A stretch of DNA of 49,112 nt from an uncultured Pelagibacteraceae bacterium (lineage in GTDB: Bacteria; Pseudomonadota; Alphaproteobacteria; Pelagibacterales; Pelagibacteraceae), in NCBI GenBank assembly GCA_902595815.1, contig CACJRL010000007.1, forward strand, positions 27,501 through 76,612, read 5' to 3'. Below, piece after piece: positions 10,705 through 19,307 of this stretch. Each line of letters starts with the position of its first letter. Position 1 is the first letter of the stretch. A program made the position numbers and the translations under genes. Below the pieces are notes generated by a model that saw only the letters and a list, made by a program, of their open reading frames with translations, made no database searches and was not told the DNA's origin.

Positions 10705-13227
10705 ATGCTTAATCCTTTAAACATTATTAGTAAATTTATAAAAAGTGGCAATCAAAAGGAATTAGACAGAATTCAAAAAATTGTAGAAGAGATTAATCTT
10801 AAAGAAAGTAAGGTTAGTAAATTTGAGGATAATGAATTTCCTTTAAGAACAAATGAATTTATCTCTAGATTAAAAGAAGGAGAAAAATTAAACGATTTAT
10901 TACCAGAGGCATTCGCATTGGTAAGAGAAGCTTCGAAAAGAATTAGCAATGAGAGACACTTTGATGTTCAGCTATTTGGAGGTATTGCGTTACATGAGAA
11001 TAAGATTGCAGAGATGAAAACGGGTGAAGGCAAAACACTTACTATAGTTCTTGCTGCTTACCTTAACGCATTAGAAAAAAAAGGTGTTCATATAGTTACT
11101 GTAAATGATTACCTCGCAAAAAGAGATAGTATAAATATGGGTAAAATTTACAATTTTTTGGGTTTGAGCTGTGGATATATAAACTCAAACCAGTCAGATG
11201 AAGAACGCAAAGAAAATTATAATAAAGATATAACTTATGCCACTAACAGTGAATTAGGTTTTGATTTTTTAAGAGATAACATGAAATATTCAAAAAATGA
11301 GATGGTCTTGAGGAAGCATAACTTCGCGATAGTTGATGAGATTGACTCTTGTTTAATAGATGAGGCTAGAACTCCTTTGGTTATTTCTGGGGCAGCAGAG
11401 GATAAAACCATGCAATATATTGCTGTAGATAAATTAATTAAAAATTTAAAACAAACAGACTTTGACTTAGATGAAAAAGAAAAAAATATACTCTTAACAA
11501 ATGAGGGAATAGATAATGTTGAAAAAATATTTTCTGATGCTGGTATTTTAAAAAATAACAATTTTTATGACCCAGAAAATTTACATTTAGTTCATCATGT
11601 AAACCAAGCATTAAGGGCAAATTATTTATTTGAGAATGGACGAGATTATATAGTTAAAGATAACGAAATAATTATAATTGACGAGCAAACAGGTAGGCAA
11701 CTGCCAGGTAGAAGATTTGGTGATGGACTTCATCAGAGTTTAGAGGCTAAAGAAAAAATAGAGGTTAAAGCTGAAAATCAAACACTGGCATCAATAACCT
11801 ATCAAAATTTTTTTAAGTTGTACGATAAATTAGCAGGTTGTACAGGAACAGCACAAACAGAGTCTGCAGAATTTTTTGAAATTTATAACTTGCCTGTTTT
11901 ACAGATACCTACCAATAAAGAAATGATAAGAAACGATCTTAATGACCAAATCTTTAGAACAGGTTTAGAAAAAGACAATGCAATCATTCAAAAAATAAAA
12001 GAATGTAATGAAATTGGACAACCACTGTTGGTTTTCACATCTAGCATAAATAAATCTGAACATTACTCGAATTTGTTAGAAAAAGAGAAAATTAAACATA
12101 TTGTTTTAAATGCTAAAAATCATGAGAAAGAAGCAGAAATTATTGCAAATGCTGGCAAAACAAATTCAGTAATTATTACAACAAGTATATCGGGAAGAGG
12201 TGTTGATATTAAGTTAGGTGGACAAGATCAATCTGAAAAAGAGGATGTAAAAAAAAGGGGGGGGTTATTTGTTATTGGAACAGAAAGAATGGAAAGTAGA
12301 AGAGTTGACAATCAAGCAAGAGGACGATCTGGAAGACAGGGAGATGAAGGAAGTTCAATATTTTTTGTAAGTTTAGAAGATGACTTGATGAGATTGTTTG
12401 GCTCAGAAACCATGAATTCAATGCTAGAAAAGCTTGGTCTTAAAGATGGTGAAAGCATTGATCATCCTTGGATAAATAAAGCGATTGAAAGAGCCCAACA
12501 AAAAGTTGAAGCAAGAAACTTTGATATAAGAAAAACGCTTATTAAATTTGATAATGTTCTTAATGACCAAAGACATGTAATTTTTGAACAACGAAAAAAT
12601 GTAATAGATGGTAAAGAAGATGAGAATTATTCAGATATTTTCCTAGAAGAAGTTTTAGAAAATTTAAAAAGACAAAAAATATTACATGAAAAATCTCCTA
12701 ATTCTAAAGAATTTCCAAAAGCGTTAAAGCAGACTTTAGGTAAATCAATAACTGATGATGAGTTGGGTGAAATTTTAAATTCAGATCTCAAAACAATGGA
12801 AAAAAAAATAAAGGATAAATTTATAAATAACAGAGATGAAAGAAATAATTTATTAGGCATTGAACAAGGAAAAGAAATTGAAAAAAGAATATTGGTACAA
12901 ATTATAGATCAAAATTGGAAATCACATATTCAATACCTAGAGCAATTAAGACAAGTAATTGGTTTAAGATCTTATGGACAAAGAGATCCTTTAGTGGAGT
13001 ACAAAAAAGAAGCTTTTCTATTATTTGAAAATTTACTGGGAAAATTAAAAACTGATCTTGTCACAATGCTTTTAAATTTAAAAATAATACAAAAAGAAGA
13101 GGAAGATAATTCTCAAAACAAAGTGAAAGAAAACTTAAAATCAATTGCAAAAAGTAAAATTGGAAGAAATGAACCTTGCCCGTGTGGATCAGGGAAAAAA
13201 TATAAACACTGCTGCGGTGCCTTATAA
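10705..13227 (+). CDS. secA: Preprotein translocase ATPase SecA
   Basis: Motor of the Sec export channel at the inner membrane. The 840 residues show Walker A TGEGKT (106-111), the DEAD-like VDEIDSCLIDEARTPL near 210, a preprotein cross-linking region, and a second NTPase domain with SISGRGVDIKLGG. The C-terminal SEC-C zinc tail is intact (C825, C827, C836, C837), which in other bacteria contacts SecB and lipids. It ends 1 nt before the stop of the convergent accA, so no terminator hairpin fits between them. Confidence 0.98.
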   Translation: MLNPLNIISKFIKSGNQKELDRIQKIVEEINLKESKVSKFEDNEFPLRTNEFISRLKEGEKLNDLLPEAFALVREASKRISNERHFDVQLFGGIALHENKIAEMKTGEGKTLTIVLAAYLNALEKKGVHIVTVNDYLAKRDSINMGKIYNFLGLSCGYINSNQSDEERKENYNKDITYATNSELGFDFLRDNMKYSKNEMVLRKHNFAIVDEIDSCLIDEARTPLVISGAAEDKTMQYIAVDKLIKNLKQTDFDLDEKEKNILLTNEGIDNVEKIFSDAGILKNNNFYDPENLHLVHHVNQALRANYLFENGRDYIVKDNEIIIIDEQTGRQLPGRRFGDGLHQSLEAKEKIEVKAENQTLASITYQNFFKLYDKLAGCTGTAQTESAEFFEIYNLPVLQIPTNKEMIRNDLNDQIFRTGLEKDNAIIQKIKECNEIGQPLLVFTSSINKSEHYSNLLEKEKIKHIVLNAKNHEKEAEIIANAGKTNSVIITTSISGRGVDIKLGGQDQSEKEDVKKRGGLFVIGTERMESRRVDNQARGRSGRQGDEGSSIFFVSLEDDLMRLFGSETMNSMLEKLGLKDGESIDHPWINKAIERAQQKVEARNFDIRKTLIKFDNVLNDQRHVIFEQRKNVIDGKEDENYSDIFLEEVLENLKRQKILHEKSPNSKEFPKALKQTLGKSITDDELGEILNSDLKTMEKKIKDKFINNRDERNNLLGIEQGKEIEKRILVQIIDQNWKSHIQYLEQLRQVIGLRSYGQRDPLVEYKKEAFLLFENLLGKLKTDLVTMLLNLKIIQKEEEDNSQNKVKENLKSIAKSKIGRNEPCPCGSGKKYKHCCGAL

Positions 13228-13228
13228 A

Positions 13229-14335
13229 TTAAAAAATCATTGTTAATAAAATTAATAATAGAAGAATTGATGTACTTGAAATAAATAATTTTTTATTAGA
13301 TTTAATTTTTAAAATCAAATTTTGAAAGAGATTATTTTTAATAGTAAGTTTATCTTGATGCATTGCATTAGTGGTGAAACCTTTATTCCTTCCAATATCT
13401 AAAAACTTATTCTTTCTTTGATTTAATATTTCTTCCTCATTTAATGTTAGAAATTTACTTAAGTTTCTATCAATAGCATTACGTACATTATCTAAAATAA
13501 GATCTTTATCTCGATGTGCGCCACCCAAAGGTTCGGGTATTATCTCATCTATAATTTCTAGTTTTAAAAGATCTTTCGCTGAAAGTTTCATTGCTTTCGC
13601 AGCTTCTAAAGTCTTTGTTGGATCTCGCCAAAGTATGGTTGCACATCCCTCTGGAGATATTACTGAATATATTGCATTCTCTAACATCAATACTTTACTT
13701 GAAGAAGCTAATGCGATAGCACCACCAGAGCCTCCTTCTCCTATAATTATAGATAAAGTTGGAACAGTCAGTTGCATAGAACATTCAATAGACTTTGCAA
13801 TTGCTTCCGCTTGTCCTCTTTCTTCAGCACCGACTCCAGGGTAAGCACCTGGAGTATCAACAAAATTAATAATTGGTATTTTGAATTTATTGGCTAAATT
13901 CATTAACCTTATTGTTTTTCTGTAACCTTCTGGTCTCATCATTCCGAAATTTCTCTCAATCCTTGTGTCTAAATTTTCACCTTTTTCCTGTCCTATTACT
14001 AAAACTGACTTAGAATTAAACTTACCAAAACCACATATTACAGATTTATCCTCTCCATAAAATCTATCTCCTGAAAGTGAAATAAATTCATCGAATAAAT
14101 TATCTATAAAAAATTTTGATTTAGGTCTATCCTCGTGTCTTGCAACCAATGTTGTCTGCCATGCATCAAGATTTGAATATACATCTTTAAGTTTTTTATC
14201 TATTTGATTTTGTAAATCAGTTATTTTACTTGTATCGACTTCTGAAATACCATCCTGATTATAAGGATCTTTTAATTTGTCTAATTCTATTTCTAAGTTT
14301 TTTATATCAGTCTCAAAATTTAAATAATTTTTCAT
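13229..14335 (-). CDS. accA: Acetyl-CoA carboxylase carboxyltransferase alpha subunit with membrane-tail extension
   Basis: Carboxyltransferase alpha subunit that, with AccD, moves CO2 from biotin to acetyl-CoA to make malonyl-CoA. The normal AccA core spans about 1-318 (GEGGSGGAIALA, SPEGCATILWRD motifs). It should end near KFLDIGRNKGF, but about 45 more residues follow. They form a basic linker, then KKLFISSTSILLLLILLTMIF at the very C-terminus, which looks like a tail-anchor membrane helix. Family length is about 315-325; here it is 368. The frame is continuous, so this is a real extension, not a frameshift seen here. Confidence 0.93.
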   Translation of the reverse strand: MKNYLNFETDIKNLEIELDKLKDPYNQDGISEVDTSKITDLQNQIDKKLKDVYSNLDAWQTTLVARHEDRPKSKFFIDNLFDEFISLSGDRFYGEDKSVICGFGKFNSKSVLVIGQEKGENLDTRIERNFGMMRPEGYRKTIRLMNLANKFKIPIINFVDTPGAYPGVGAEERGQAEAIAKSIECSMQLTVPTLSIIIGEGGSGGAIALASSSKVLMLENAIYSVISPEGCATILWRDPTKTLEAAKAMKLSAKDLLKLEIIDEIIPEPLGGAHRDKDLILDNVRNAIDRNLSKFLTLNEEEILNQRKNKFLDIGRNKGFTTNAMHQDKLTIKNNLFQNLILKIKSNKKLFISSTSILLLLILLTMIF

Positions 14336-14482
14336 TACTTTATTATATATAATTTTTAGGCGATAAAATGATCAAATTACAATAATTATATTTTTTTCAG
14401 ATGAAAAATAACATTTTTTTAAATAAACTAATGACATAATTTCTTGATTATCATATACAACGGTTTCTAAATTTTAAAAATT
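14336..14482. other. Divergent accA/glcB intergenic region
   Basis: 147 bp of AT-rich DNA between divergent starts. It must carry both promoters, but no clear -35/-10 pair stands out. Glycine riboswitches are reported upstream of malate synthase in SAR11. Here I see neither the GGAGAG nor the CCGAAGG-type core, nor any G-rich paired element, on the glcB strand. Confidence 0.4.
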
Positions 14483-16633
14483 ATGAGCGATTTATTTATT
14501 AAAATTAATACGTTATCTGTCTCTAAGAATTTGGCTGATTTTGTAAATAATGAACTTCTTCCAGGATTAGATGTTAACAAAAAAGATTTCTGGGATGGAT
14601 TTGATAAAAGTATTAATGAACTTGCACCAATCAATAAAAAGCTACTAGAAACTCGAGAAACTCTTCAATCTGAAATTGATTTATGGTTAAAAAAAAATAA
14701 AAATGAAAAATTTAATCATCAAGAGTACAAGAAATTTTTAAAAGAAATTGGATATTTAAAAGAAGAAGGAAACGATTTTAAAATAGATACAAAAAAACTT
14801 GATAGTGAGATTTCCAGTATTGCAGGTCCTCAACTTGTAGTTCCAATAATGAATTCTAGATATACATTAAATGCTGCTAATGCGAGATGGGTAAGTCTCT
14901 ATGATAGTTTATATGGTACAGATTTAATTGAATCTGAAGAAACAGGTAGTCAAAAGTATGACCCTCTGAGAGGACAAGAGGTAATAAAATTTGCTCGTAA
15001 TTTTCTAAATGATCACTTCCCTATCAAAGAAATACATTGGAAAAATATTAATGGATTCAAAATAGAGGGAAGTAACTTAATAATATTAAAAGATAATAAA
15101 GAATTTGAGTTAGTAGATAAAAATAAATTTATAGGATACAGAGGAGAACCAAATAATCCAACTACAATAATTTTAGAAAACAATAATTTAAAAATTGAGA
15201 TAATTATTAACCCTAAAGCTTTCAGCGCTGTTCAAGATGCAGCGGGAATAAGTGACATAATTATAGAATCTGCAATATCTACAATATGTGATAACGAAGA
15301 TAGTGTTGCTGCAGTAGACTCAGAAGATAAAATTTTATGTTACAGAAATTGGTTAGGTTTGATGAAAGGAACTCTGAAATCTGTCTTCGAAAAAGATGGG
15401 AAAACTTTAGAAAGAAAACTTAATCCTGATAGAAGTTATATTTCAAAAGATAATAAAAAAGAAAAGTTACACGGTAGAAGCTTACTTTTAATTAGGAATG
15501 TTGGTCATCTAATGACAAATTCAGCAATTATTTTAGAAGATGGTTCTGAAGTCCCAGAAGGTATCATGGATGCATTTATTACAACTGCTGCAGCAATTCA
15601 TGATTTAAGAAGGAAAGGTAATTCAAGAACAGGCTCTATATATATTGTAAAACCAAAAATGCATGGACCAGAAGAGACAGCTTTTACAGATAAAATATTT
15701 ACTAGAGTTGAAGAAGTCTTAAAACTTGAAAAAAACACTATTAAATGTGGTATTATGGACGAAGAAAGAAGAACATCTGTAAACTTAAAAGAATGTATAA
15801 GAACATTAAAGAGTAGAGTTTTTTTTATAAATACTGGCTTTTTGGATAGAACTGGAGATGAAATGCATACGTCAATGGAAGCAGGTCCAATGATAAAAAA
15901 AGGTGACATGAAAAAATCAAAGTGGATAAAGGCTTACGAAGATAACAACGTAGATGTTGGTTTAAAATGTGGATTTTCAGGTGTTGCACAAATAGGTAAA
16001 GGAATGTGGGCTATGCCTGATAAAATGAAAGATATGATAGATCAAAAAATATCACATCTTGAAGCCGGTGCAAATTGCGCATGGGTTCCTTCTCCTACCG
16101 CAGCCTCTTTGCATGCAATGCATTATCACAAGTTAAACATTTTTGAAAAACACAAAAAATTAAATAATAATAAAATAAATTTCATCGATGACTTGTTGTC
16201 CATCCCAATAGCAGACAGACCTAATTGGAGCAAAGAGGAGATAAATAGTGAATTATGTAACTCAGCTCAGACTATTTTAGGATATGTAGTAAGGTGGGTA
16301 GATCAAGGAATAGGATGCTCTAAAGTTCCAGATATAAATAATGTTGGATTGATGGAGGATAGAGCAACACTGAGAATATCTTCACAACATATAGCTAACT
16401 GGCTACATCATGGTATATGCTCAAATAGACAAGTTTTGGAAATTCTTAAGAAAATGGCTAAGATAGTTGATAAACAAAATGAGGGAGACCTTGAATATCA
16501 AAAAATGTCTCCAAATTACGACAAGTCAATCTCATTTAAGGCGGCATGTGAATTAATTTTCCATGGCAAGTCACAACCATCTGGTTATACCGAGCCTCTA
16601 TTGCATTTAAATAGATTGATTAAAAAAAGCTAA
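14483..16633 (+). CDS. glcB: Malate synthase G
   Basis: Condenses glyoxylate with acetyl-CoA to malate. The 716-residue length fits the large G isoform (about 720), not isoform A (about 530). Supporting motifs: NARWVSLYDSLYGTD near 140-155, the HGRSLLLIRNVGHLM segment with the catalytic Arg region, and MDEERRTSVNLKECI. It lets the cell use glycolate/glyoxylate. Convergent with recR, separated by 9 bp. Confidence 0.97.
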   Translation: MSDLFIKINTLSVSKNLADFVNNELLPGLDVNKKDFWDGFDKSINELAPINKKLLETRETLQSEIDLWLKKNKNEKFNHQEYKKFLKEIGYLKEEGNDFKIDTKKLDSEISSIAGPQLVVPIMNSRYTLNAANARWVSLYDSLYGTDLIESEETGSQKYDPLRGQEVIKFARNFLNDHFPIKEIHWKNINGFKIEGSNLIILKDNKEFELVDKNKFIGYRGEPNNPTTIILENNNLKIEIIINPKAFSAVQDAAGISDIIIESAISTICDNEDSVAAVDSEDKILCYRNWLGLMKGTLKSVFEKDGKTLERKLNPDRSYISKDNKKEKLHGRSLLLIRNVGHLMTNSAIILEDGSEVPEGIMDAFITTAAAIHDLRRKGNSRTGSIYIVKPKMHGPEETAFTDKIFTRVEEVLKLEKNTIKCGIMDEERRTSVNLKECIRTLKSRVFFINTGFLDRTGDEMHTSMEAGPMIKKGDMKKSKWIKAYEDNNVDVGLKCGFSGVAQIGKGMWAMPDKMKDMIDQKISHLEAGANCAWVPSPTAASLHAMHYHKLNIFEKHKKLNNNKINFIDDLLSIPIADRPNWSKEEINSELCNSAQTILGYVVRWVDQGIGCSKVPDINNVGLMEDRATLRISSQHIANWLHHGICSNRQVLEILKKMAKIVDKQNEGDLEYQKMSPNYDKSISFKAACELIFHGKSQPSGYTEPLLHLNRLIKKS

Positions 16634-16642
16634 TTTATAATT

Positions 16643-17245
16643 TTATAAATCTCTTCTATTTTTAAAAGCAGATATTAGCGTTCCATCATCTGAAGTCTCT
16701 ATTTCTCCACCAACTGGTAAACCTTGAGCTAATTTTGAAATTTTTACATTTGTATTTTTTATACTATCCTGAATATAAAAAGCAGTAGTTTGTCCTTCAA
16801 CGGTGGCACTTGTTGCTAAAATTACTTCTTCTATGTTGTTATTTTTTATTCTTTCTATTAGAGAATTAATAAGCAAATTTTCTCTATTATTGCCATTAGC
16901 GCTGTCAGAGATCGTGCCGCCTAAAATGTGATAATAACCCTGAAAAATAGACGAACTTTCTATTGCCCATTGATCTGAAATATTTTCGACTACACATATT
17001 TTGCTATATTTTTTATTTTTATCTTCACAATTACTACAAGGATTATTATTTGATTTTAAAGTTCCACAAATTTTACAACGTTCAATATTTTTAAATACAT
17101 CGCTTAAATTATTAGACAAAGGTTTTAATATTTCTTGGCGATTATTAATCATTTTTAAAATTATTCTTTTTGCAGACTTTGGTCCAAGACCTGGTAATTT
17201 AGATATTAATTTAATTAAATTATCTATTTCAGGAAGATTTTGCAT
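16643..17245 (-). CDS. recR: Recombination mediator RecR
   Basis: Partner of RecF/RecO in loading RecA on gapped DNA. The 200 residues contain an N-terminal HhH (LPGLGPKSAKR, 17-27), a Cys4 zinc finger (C57, C60, C70, C73) and a Toprim domain (about 80-175). Length is normal. It is last in the dnaX-ybaB-recR cluster conserved across bacteria, 4 bp after ybaB. Confidence 0.97.
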   Translation of the reverse strand: MQNLPEIDNLIKLISKLPGLGPKSAKRIILKMINNRQEILKPLSNNLSDVFKNIERCKICGTLKSNNNPCSNCEDKNKKYSKICVVENISDQWAIESSSIFQGYYHILGGTISDSANGNNRENLLINSLIERIKNNNIEEVILATSATVEGQTTAFYIQDSIKNTNVKISKLAQGLPVGGEIETSDDGTLISAFKNRRDL

Positions 17246-17249
17246 TCAA

Positions 17250-17567
17250 TTATAAAGGCCATTTAAATCCAGGCACACCTAATCCACCAGTTGCTTTAGA
17301 TATTTCTTCGGAGGTTTTTGATTTTAATTTGTTTTTGGCATCATTATGCGCAGCAGTAATTAAATCCTGAATTATCTCTTTATCTTCTTTCAGTACTTTA
17401 TCGCTTAATAGAATTTTGGTCATCTCTCCATCTCCATTAAGTGTGATTTTAACTACATCTCCGCCTGACGCACCATTAACCTCAATTTTTTTGAGATTTT
17501 CCTGACTTTCTTTCATTTTTTTTTCTAATTCTTTTGCTTTTTCAAGAATTTTATTAAAATCAGTCAT
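17250..17567 (-). CDS. ybaB: YbaB/EbfC family nucleoid-associated protein
   Basis: Small DNA-binding dimer of the YbaB/EbfC family. The start is set at the ATG of MTDFNKILEKAKELEKKM, because family members start this way; a frame-open ATG 18 nt upstream (17585) only adds MILKKK. The 105 residues show an N-terminal coiled coil (1-25) and the conserved GGDVVKITLNGDGEM core. It overlaps the end of dnaX by 8 nt, consistent with translational coupling. Confidence 0.92.
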   Translation of the reverse strand: MTDFNKILEKAKELEKKMKESQENLKKIEVNGASGGDVVKITLNGDGEMTKILLSDKVLKEDKEIIQDLITAAHNDAKNKLKSKTSEEISKATGGLGVPGFKWPL

Positions 17568-19164
17568 CTTTTTTTTCAATATCAATTAATTCAATATCAG
17601 GAAGCACTTTTAGTAAGTTTTTATATACGTTTGAGCTTTCATACTCTTTGATATTTTTTTTTTTAAGATCATTTTTTTTCTCTTTTTCACTCATCTCACC
17701 CTTCTCTTTTGAAAAAGAAATTAACCACCGTTTTTTTGTCCAATCGTACATTTTTTCGGATAAATCTTTTACAAAACTTTTATTTAGTTTATCATTGAAA
17801 GAAATTTCGATATTCATATTTGAAAAAGATACTAAGTTTACATTATTTTCTAATTCGTATTTTAATTTCATCTCTTTTTTTTCAAAGCATATTTTAATTA
17901 AATCTTGTAAATTATTGATCTCTAAAGCATTTTTTTTTTCAATTTTTTTTTCTTCTTGTGTAATATTTTTAATCTGGTTGATTGCATCTTTGTTTATATT
18001 ATTTTTCAAATCTATATTTTTTATTGGAGTTTTATTTGGTTCGTTTTGCTGATTATCTTGTATTACATTTTTTTTTTTTAAATATGTTAATTGGACAAGA
18101 AACATCTCAACTAATAAATTTGGATTAGAAACTATATTTATTTCTTTTAAAGTTTTTAAAGTAAATTCCCAAAATAATAATAAAGCATTTGGATCTATTT
18201 CTTTTGATAAAGAAGTTATTTTTTTATAATCATTATCATTCAAATTAAAATTATTTCCTTCATTTTGTATGTGTGATATATTCTTTAAATAATATAATAT
18301 TTCCAAAAAATCATTTAAGAATAGGCTAGGTTCAATCCCCGAATTGTACAAGTTCCTGTAACAGTCTATTATTTTTTCTTCATCACCTAAAAAAATTATT
18401 TCTAATAATTCTATGTATGCACTTCTATTGACATAACCAAAGATCTTTTGAGCACCCTCAAATGTCAGCGAATCCTCGTTATTAGAAATAGTTGCTCTGT
18501 CTAGTAAAGATAATGCATCCCTAACAGAACCCTCTGATAATTTGACTATTAATTTAATTGCATTATCCTCAATTTTCCTTTTTTCTTTTATTGTTATATT
18601 TTTTAAATAAGCAAAAAGTTCTTCAGACTTAATTCTAGATAAATCATACCTTTGACACCTAGATATAACAGTGATAGGAATTTTCTTTACTTCAGTGGTT
18701 GCAAAAATAAATTTTAAATACTTTGGAGGCTCTTCCAAAGTTTTAAGTAATGCATTAAATGCTTGCTTGCTTAACATGTGTACTTCATCGATGATAAAAA
18801 TTTTAAATTTTGCTACTGATGGTGGATATCTAGAAAATTCTATTAGTTCCCTTACATCATCTACTCCTGTTTTGCTTGCTGCATCAATTTCAAGAACATC
18901 AATATGATTTGAATTTGCTATAGGTTCACAATGGCTGCATTTTTTTTCACACTTCCCTTCAAGTGATTGCTCACAGTTCAATGCTTTAGCTACAATTCTT
19001 GCAAATGTGGTCTTTCCAATTCCCCTAATGCCGGTAAACAAAAAAGCATTAGCTGAACTATAATTTTTAATAGAATTATAAATTGTGGTTGCAATTTCCT
19101 CATGCCCTATCAGGTCTTTAAATGTTTGAGGTCTATATTTTAATGCTAGAACTTGAGATTTCAT
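17560..19164 (-). CDS. dnaX: DNA polymerase III subunits gamma/tau
   Basis: Clamp-loader ATPase of the replisome. From the chosen start (MKSQVLALKYRPQTF) there are 534 residues. Walker A GIRGIGKTT is at 45-53, the zinc Cys set at C64, C72, C76, C79, and then the DEVHML and SRC motifs. AAA+ domains I-III extend to about 360, followed by a Lys/Asn-rich linker and tau-like C-terminus. In-frame ATGs at 19170 and 19203 exist; the 19203 start would run through the SRP RNA gene and add non-family residues, so it is rejected. An A12 run (18079-18068) at L362-N366 is a possible slippage site for a gamma form. Confidence 0.95.
   Translation of the reverse strand: MKSQVLALKYRPQTFKDLIGHEEIATTIYNSIKNYSSANAFLFTGIRGIGKTTFARIVAKALNCEQSLEGKCEKKCSHCEPIANSNHIDVLEIDAASKTGVDDVRELIEFSRYPPSVAKFKIFIIDEVHMLSKQAFNALLKTLEEPPKYLKFIFATTEVKKIPITVISRCQRYDLSRIKSEELFAYLKNITIKEKRKIEDNAIKLIVKLSEGSVRDALSLLDRATISNNEDSLTFEGAQKIFGYVNRSAYIELLEIIFLGDEEKIIDCYRNLYNSGIEPSLFLNDFLEILYYLKNISHIQNEGNNFNLNDNDYKKITSLSKEIDPNALLLFWEFTLKTLKEINIVSNPNLLVEMFLVQLTYLKKKNVIQDNQQNEPNKTPIKNIDLKNNINKDAINQIKNITQEEKKIEKKNALEINNLQDLIKICFEKKEMKLKYELENNVNLVSFSNMNIEISFNDKLNKSFVKDLSEKMYDWTKKRWLISFSKEKGEMSEKEKKNDLKKKNIKEYESSNVYKNLLKVLPDIELIDIEKKDD
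18068..18079 (-). promoter_or_regulatory. A12 run in dnaX, candidate slippage site
   Basis: Twelve A residues on the coding strand encode the end of L362, K363-K365 and part of N366. The length is confirmed by the continuous frame on both sides. One A fewer gives ATG TAA (stop at once); one A more gives a stop after Cys-Asn-Thr-Arg. Either slip would yield a product of about 366-371 residues covering domains I-III. Thermus dnaX makes gamma by slippage on an A9 run; use here is inferred. Confidence 0.4.
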
Positions 19165-19173
19165 TGTCATAAT

Positions 19174-19263
19174 AGGAGACCAACCAACCTGGAAAAAACT
19201 CATTACCCTTGCTCTTTTTCAAGTCTGGGGGAGTTCATGGTAATCCCACCTGGAAGGCCTCCA
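19174..19263 (-). ncRNA. ffs: Small SRP RNA (4.5S-type)
   Basis: Signal recognition particle RNA binding Ffh. The minus-strand RNA folds as a single long hairpin: terminal stem GGAGGCC with GGTCTCC, and an apical part CCC-CAGA-CTT-GAAA-AAG-AGCA-A-GGG. This reproduces SRP helix 8: a GNRA-class tetraloop on a short stem, then a symmetric loop with the conserved AGCA strand opposite CAGA (E. coli CAGG). A gene just upstream of dnaX-ybaB-recR is a known location for this RNA in bacteria. A promoter fits the 5' end (TATAAT 7 nt upstream). Ends are approximate by 2-3 nt. Confidence 0.88.
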
Positions 19264-19268
19264 AATGT

Positions 19269-19298
19269 ATTATAACAATAATTTTTTCTAATCTACAA
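19269..19298 (-). promoter_or_regulatory. Promoter of the SRP RNA gene
   Basis: Minus strand: -35 TTGTAG (19298-19293), 18-nt spacer, perfect -10 TATAAT (19274-19269). Initiation 7 nt later falls at 19262, exactly at the first base of the GGAG terminal stem of the SRP RNA. It probably also drives dnaX-ybaB-recR unless a separate signal exists. Confidence 0.6.
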
Positions 19299-19307
19299 TA
19301 AAGTTAA

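Noticed and set aside
16634..16649. TTTATAA-TT-TTATAAA dyad between glcB and recR as a bidirectional terminator
   Set aside because: All A/T and only 7 bp; too weak and expected by chance in this composition.
19165..19203. N-terminal extension of dnaX to the ATG at 19203
   Set aside because: The extra residues do not resemble DnaX and the bases belong to the SRP RNA stem.
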